The translations under genes and the position numbers were made by a program. The notes beneath the pieces are model-generated. The model was not told where the DNA came from. It ran no database searches and was given only the letters and a program-made list of their open reading frames with translations. Positions 61,601 to 64,000 of a DNA stretch of 64,000 nt are shown one piece after another. Source of the DNA: Isoperla grammatica (taxonomy: Eukaryota > Arthropoda > Insecta > Plecoptera > Perlodidae); contig OX246741.1 of assembly GCA_945910005.1 (NCBI GenBank), positions 39,748,872 through 39,812,871 of the forward strand, given 5' to 3'. Each line of letters begins with the position of its first letter. Positions within the stretch are counted from its first letter, which is position 1.

Positions 61601-64000
61601 GCAAGTTAAAGGTGCTTAGAGAAGGTCCAACGAACAGACCTACATGACTCACTCACTACGGGTAAAGGGGATCTAGCTTGCAAATTAAAGGTGCTTAGAG
61701 AAGGTCCAACGAACAGACCTACACATCACATGACTCACTCACTACGGGTAAAGGGGATCTAGCTTGCAAGTTAAAGGTGCTTAGAGAAGGTCCAACGAAC
61801 AGACCTACACATCACATGACTCACTCACTACGGGTAAAGGGGATCTAGCTTGCAAGTTAAAGGTGCTTAGAGAAGGTCCAACGAACAGACCTACACATCA
61901 CATGACTCACTCACTACGGGTAAAGGGGATCTAGCTTGCAAGTTAAAGGTGCTTAGAGAAGGTCCAACGAACAGACCTACACATCACATGACTCACTCAC
62001 TACGGGTAAAGGTGATCTAGCTTGCAAGTTAAAGGTGCTTTGAGAAGGTCCAACGAACAGACACACATGACCCACTCACTACGGGTAAAGGGGATCTAGC
62101 TTGCAAGTTAAAGGTGCTTAGAGAAGGTCCAACGAACAGACCTACATGACTCACTCACTACGGGTAAAGGGGATCTAGCTTGCAAGTTAAAGGTGCTTAG
62201 AGAAGGTCCATCGAACACATCTACACATCACATGACTCACTCACTACGGGTAAAGGGGATCTAGCTTGCAAGTTAAAGGTGCTTAGAGAAGGTCCAACGA
62301 ACAGACCTACACATCACATGACTCACTCACTACGGGTAAAGGAGATCTAGCTTGCAAGTAAAAGGTGCTTAGAGCAGGTCCAACGAACCAACACACATGA
62401 CTCACTCACTACGGGTAAAGGGGATCTAGCTTGCAAGTTAAAGGTGCTTAGAGAAGGTCCAACGAACAGACCTACACATCACATGACTCACTCACTACGG
62501 GTAAAGGGGATCTAGCTTGCAAGTAAAAGGTGCTTAGAGCAGGTCCAACGAACCAACACACATGACTCACTCACTACGGGTAAAGGGGATCTAGCTTGCA
62601 AGTTAAAGGTGCTTAGAGAAGGTCCAACGAACAGACACACACATCACATGACTCACTCACTACGGGTAAAGGGGATCTAGCTTGCAAGTTAAAGGTGCTT
62701 AGAGAAGGTCCAACGAACAGACCTACACATCACATGACTCACCCACTACGGGTAAAGGGGATCTAGCTTGCAAGTTAAAGGTGCTTAGAGCAGGTCCAAC
62801 GAACAGACACACATGACTCACTCACTACGGGTAAAGGGGATCTAGCTTGCAAGTTAAAGGTGCTTAGAGAAGGTCCAACGAACAGACCTTCATGACTCAC
62901 TCACTACGGGTAAAGGGGATCTAGCTTGCAAGTTAAAGGTGCTAAGAGAAGGTCCAACGAACAGACCTACACATCACATGACTCACTCACTACGGGTAAA
63001 GGAGATCTTGCTTGCAAGTTAAAGGTGCTTAGAGAAGGTCCAACGAACAGACCTACATGACTCACTCACTACGGGTAAAGGGGATCTAGCTTGCAAGTTA
63101 AAGGTGCTTAGAGAAGGTCCAACGAACAGACCTACACATCACATGACTCACTCACTACGGGTAAAGGGGATCTAGCTTGCAAGTTAAAGGTGCTTAGAGA
63201 AGGTCCAACGAACAGACCTACACATCACATGACTCACCCACTACGGGTAAAGGGGATCTAGCTTGCAAGTTAAAGGTGCTTAGAGCAGGTCCATTGAACA
63301 GACACACATGACTCACTCACTACGGGTAAAGGGGATCTAGCTTGCAAGTTAAAGGTGCTTAGAGAAGGTCCAACGAACAGACCTTCATGACTCACTCACT
63401 ACGGGTAAAGGGGATCTAGCTTGCAAGTTAAAGGTGCTTAGAGAAGGTCCAACGAACAGACTTACACATCACATGACTCACTCACTACGGGTAAAGGGGA
63501 TCTAGCTTGCAAGTTAAAGGTGCTTAGAGAAGGTCCAACGAACAGACCTACACATCAAATGACTCACTCACTACTGGTAAAGGGGATCTAGCTTGCAAGT
63601 TAAAGGTGCTTAGAGAAGGTCCAACGAACAGACACACATGACCCACTCACTACGGGTAAAGGGGATCTAGCTTGCAAGTTAAAGGTGCTTAGAGAAGGTC
63701 CAACGAACAGACCTACACATCACATGACTCACTCACTACGGGTAAAGGGGATCAAGCTTGCAAGTTTAAGGTGCTTAGAGAAGGTCCAACGAACAGACAC
63801 ACATGACTCACTCACTACGGGTAAAGGGGATCTAGCTTGCAAGTTAAAGGTGCTTAGAGAAGGTCCAACGAACAGACCTACACATCACATGACTCACTCA
63901 CTACGGGTAAAGGGGATCTAGCTTGCAAGTTAAAGGTGCTTAGAGAAGGTCCATCGAACAGACCTACACATCACATGACTCACTCACTACGGGTAAAGGG
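28612..64000 (+). repeat. Large satellite array, units of 79 and 86 bp, roughly 430 copies, continuing past the window
   Basis: The unit contains GGTGCTTAGAGAAGGTCCAA, CGAACAGACC, ATGACTCACTCACTACGGGT and AAAGGGGATCTAGCTTGCAA. Two length classes differ by a 7-bp segment: ...GACCTACACATCACATGAC (86 bp) versus ...GACCTACATGAC or GACACACATGAC (79 bp). All copies face the same way and adjacent units are usually over 95% alike. Blocks of many units recur at fixed offsets, so there is higher-order structure. No transposon or gene interrupts the 35 kb. The left edge is sharp. Open frames here (for example 51,632-51,868 and 63,685-63,921) arise from the repeat. Confidence 0.97.

Noticed and set aside
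28612..64000. Open reading frames in the satellite (29,074-29,256; 51,632-51,868; 63,685-63,921)
   Set aside because: They are translations of the satellite unit. The last two are the same block copied 12,053 bp apart. Length variation between 79-bp and 86-bp units breaks any long frame.

Overview
This is intergenic, repeat-dominated DNA from an animal, most likely an invertebrate. The grounds are Ty3/gypsy retrotransposons, a LINE with a restriction-like endonuclease, an IS630/Tc1/mariner transposon with the DD82E spacing of the Sailor group, hAT-like and Harbinger-like elements, tRNA-derived sequences and a very large satellite. No host protein gene can be supported with confidence, and the species cannot be named from this sequence.

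Region 1 (1-11,565) is a stack of retroelements. A minus-strand gypsy gag runs off the left edge (1-972). A plus-strand gypsy pol (about 1185-9994, with a 3' LTR near 10,016-10,270) is split inside its integrase by a 5,974-bp element (3242-9215). That element has arms of about 1 kb that are almost perfect inverted copies, and its TA target duplication is clean. Each arm carries a divergent pair of tRNA-like units followed by T5 runs. In its loop lie a 5'-truncated R4/Dong-type LINE, inserted in a (TTA)n microsatellite, and a 1,807-bp Sailor-type transposon (6311-8117), inserted at a TA in the palindrome's centre. The Sailor transposase is intact except for one in-frame stop. A third gypsy fragment (Gag-protease, minus strand) follows at 10,277-11,427.

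Region 2 (11,569-21,605) is best read as one 10,037-bp element with about 55-bp terminal inverted repeats and a TAA duplication (Harbinger-like signature). I see no transposase in it. It holds arrays with periods of 73, about 145-153, 60 and 36 bp, and an 85-bp palindromic MITE sits in its left terminus.

Region 3 (21,609-28,611) is spacer with several non-autonomous elements: a 1,575-bp element with about 270-bp inverted repeats, a 1,286-bp hAT-like element with an 8-bp duplication, and three short hairpin MITEs.

Region 4 (28,612-64,000) is a continuous satellite of 79-bp and 86-bp units, roughly 430 copies, in one orientation. It has higher-order structure: blocks repeat at offsets of 2,740, 11,572 and 12,053 bp. 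The array runs off the right edge.

The parts are layered insertions and do not form a pathway. Their value is as a record of insertion order, plus two unusual element architectures: the fold-back with tRNA-like pairs and the minisatellite-filled TIR element.
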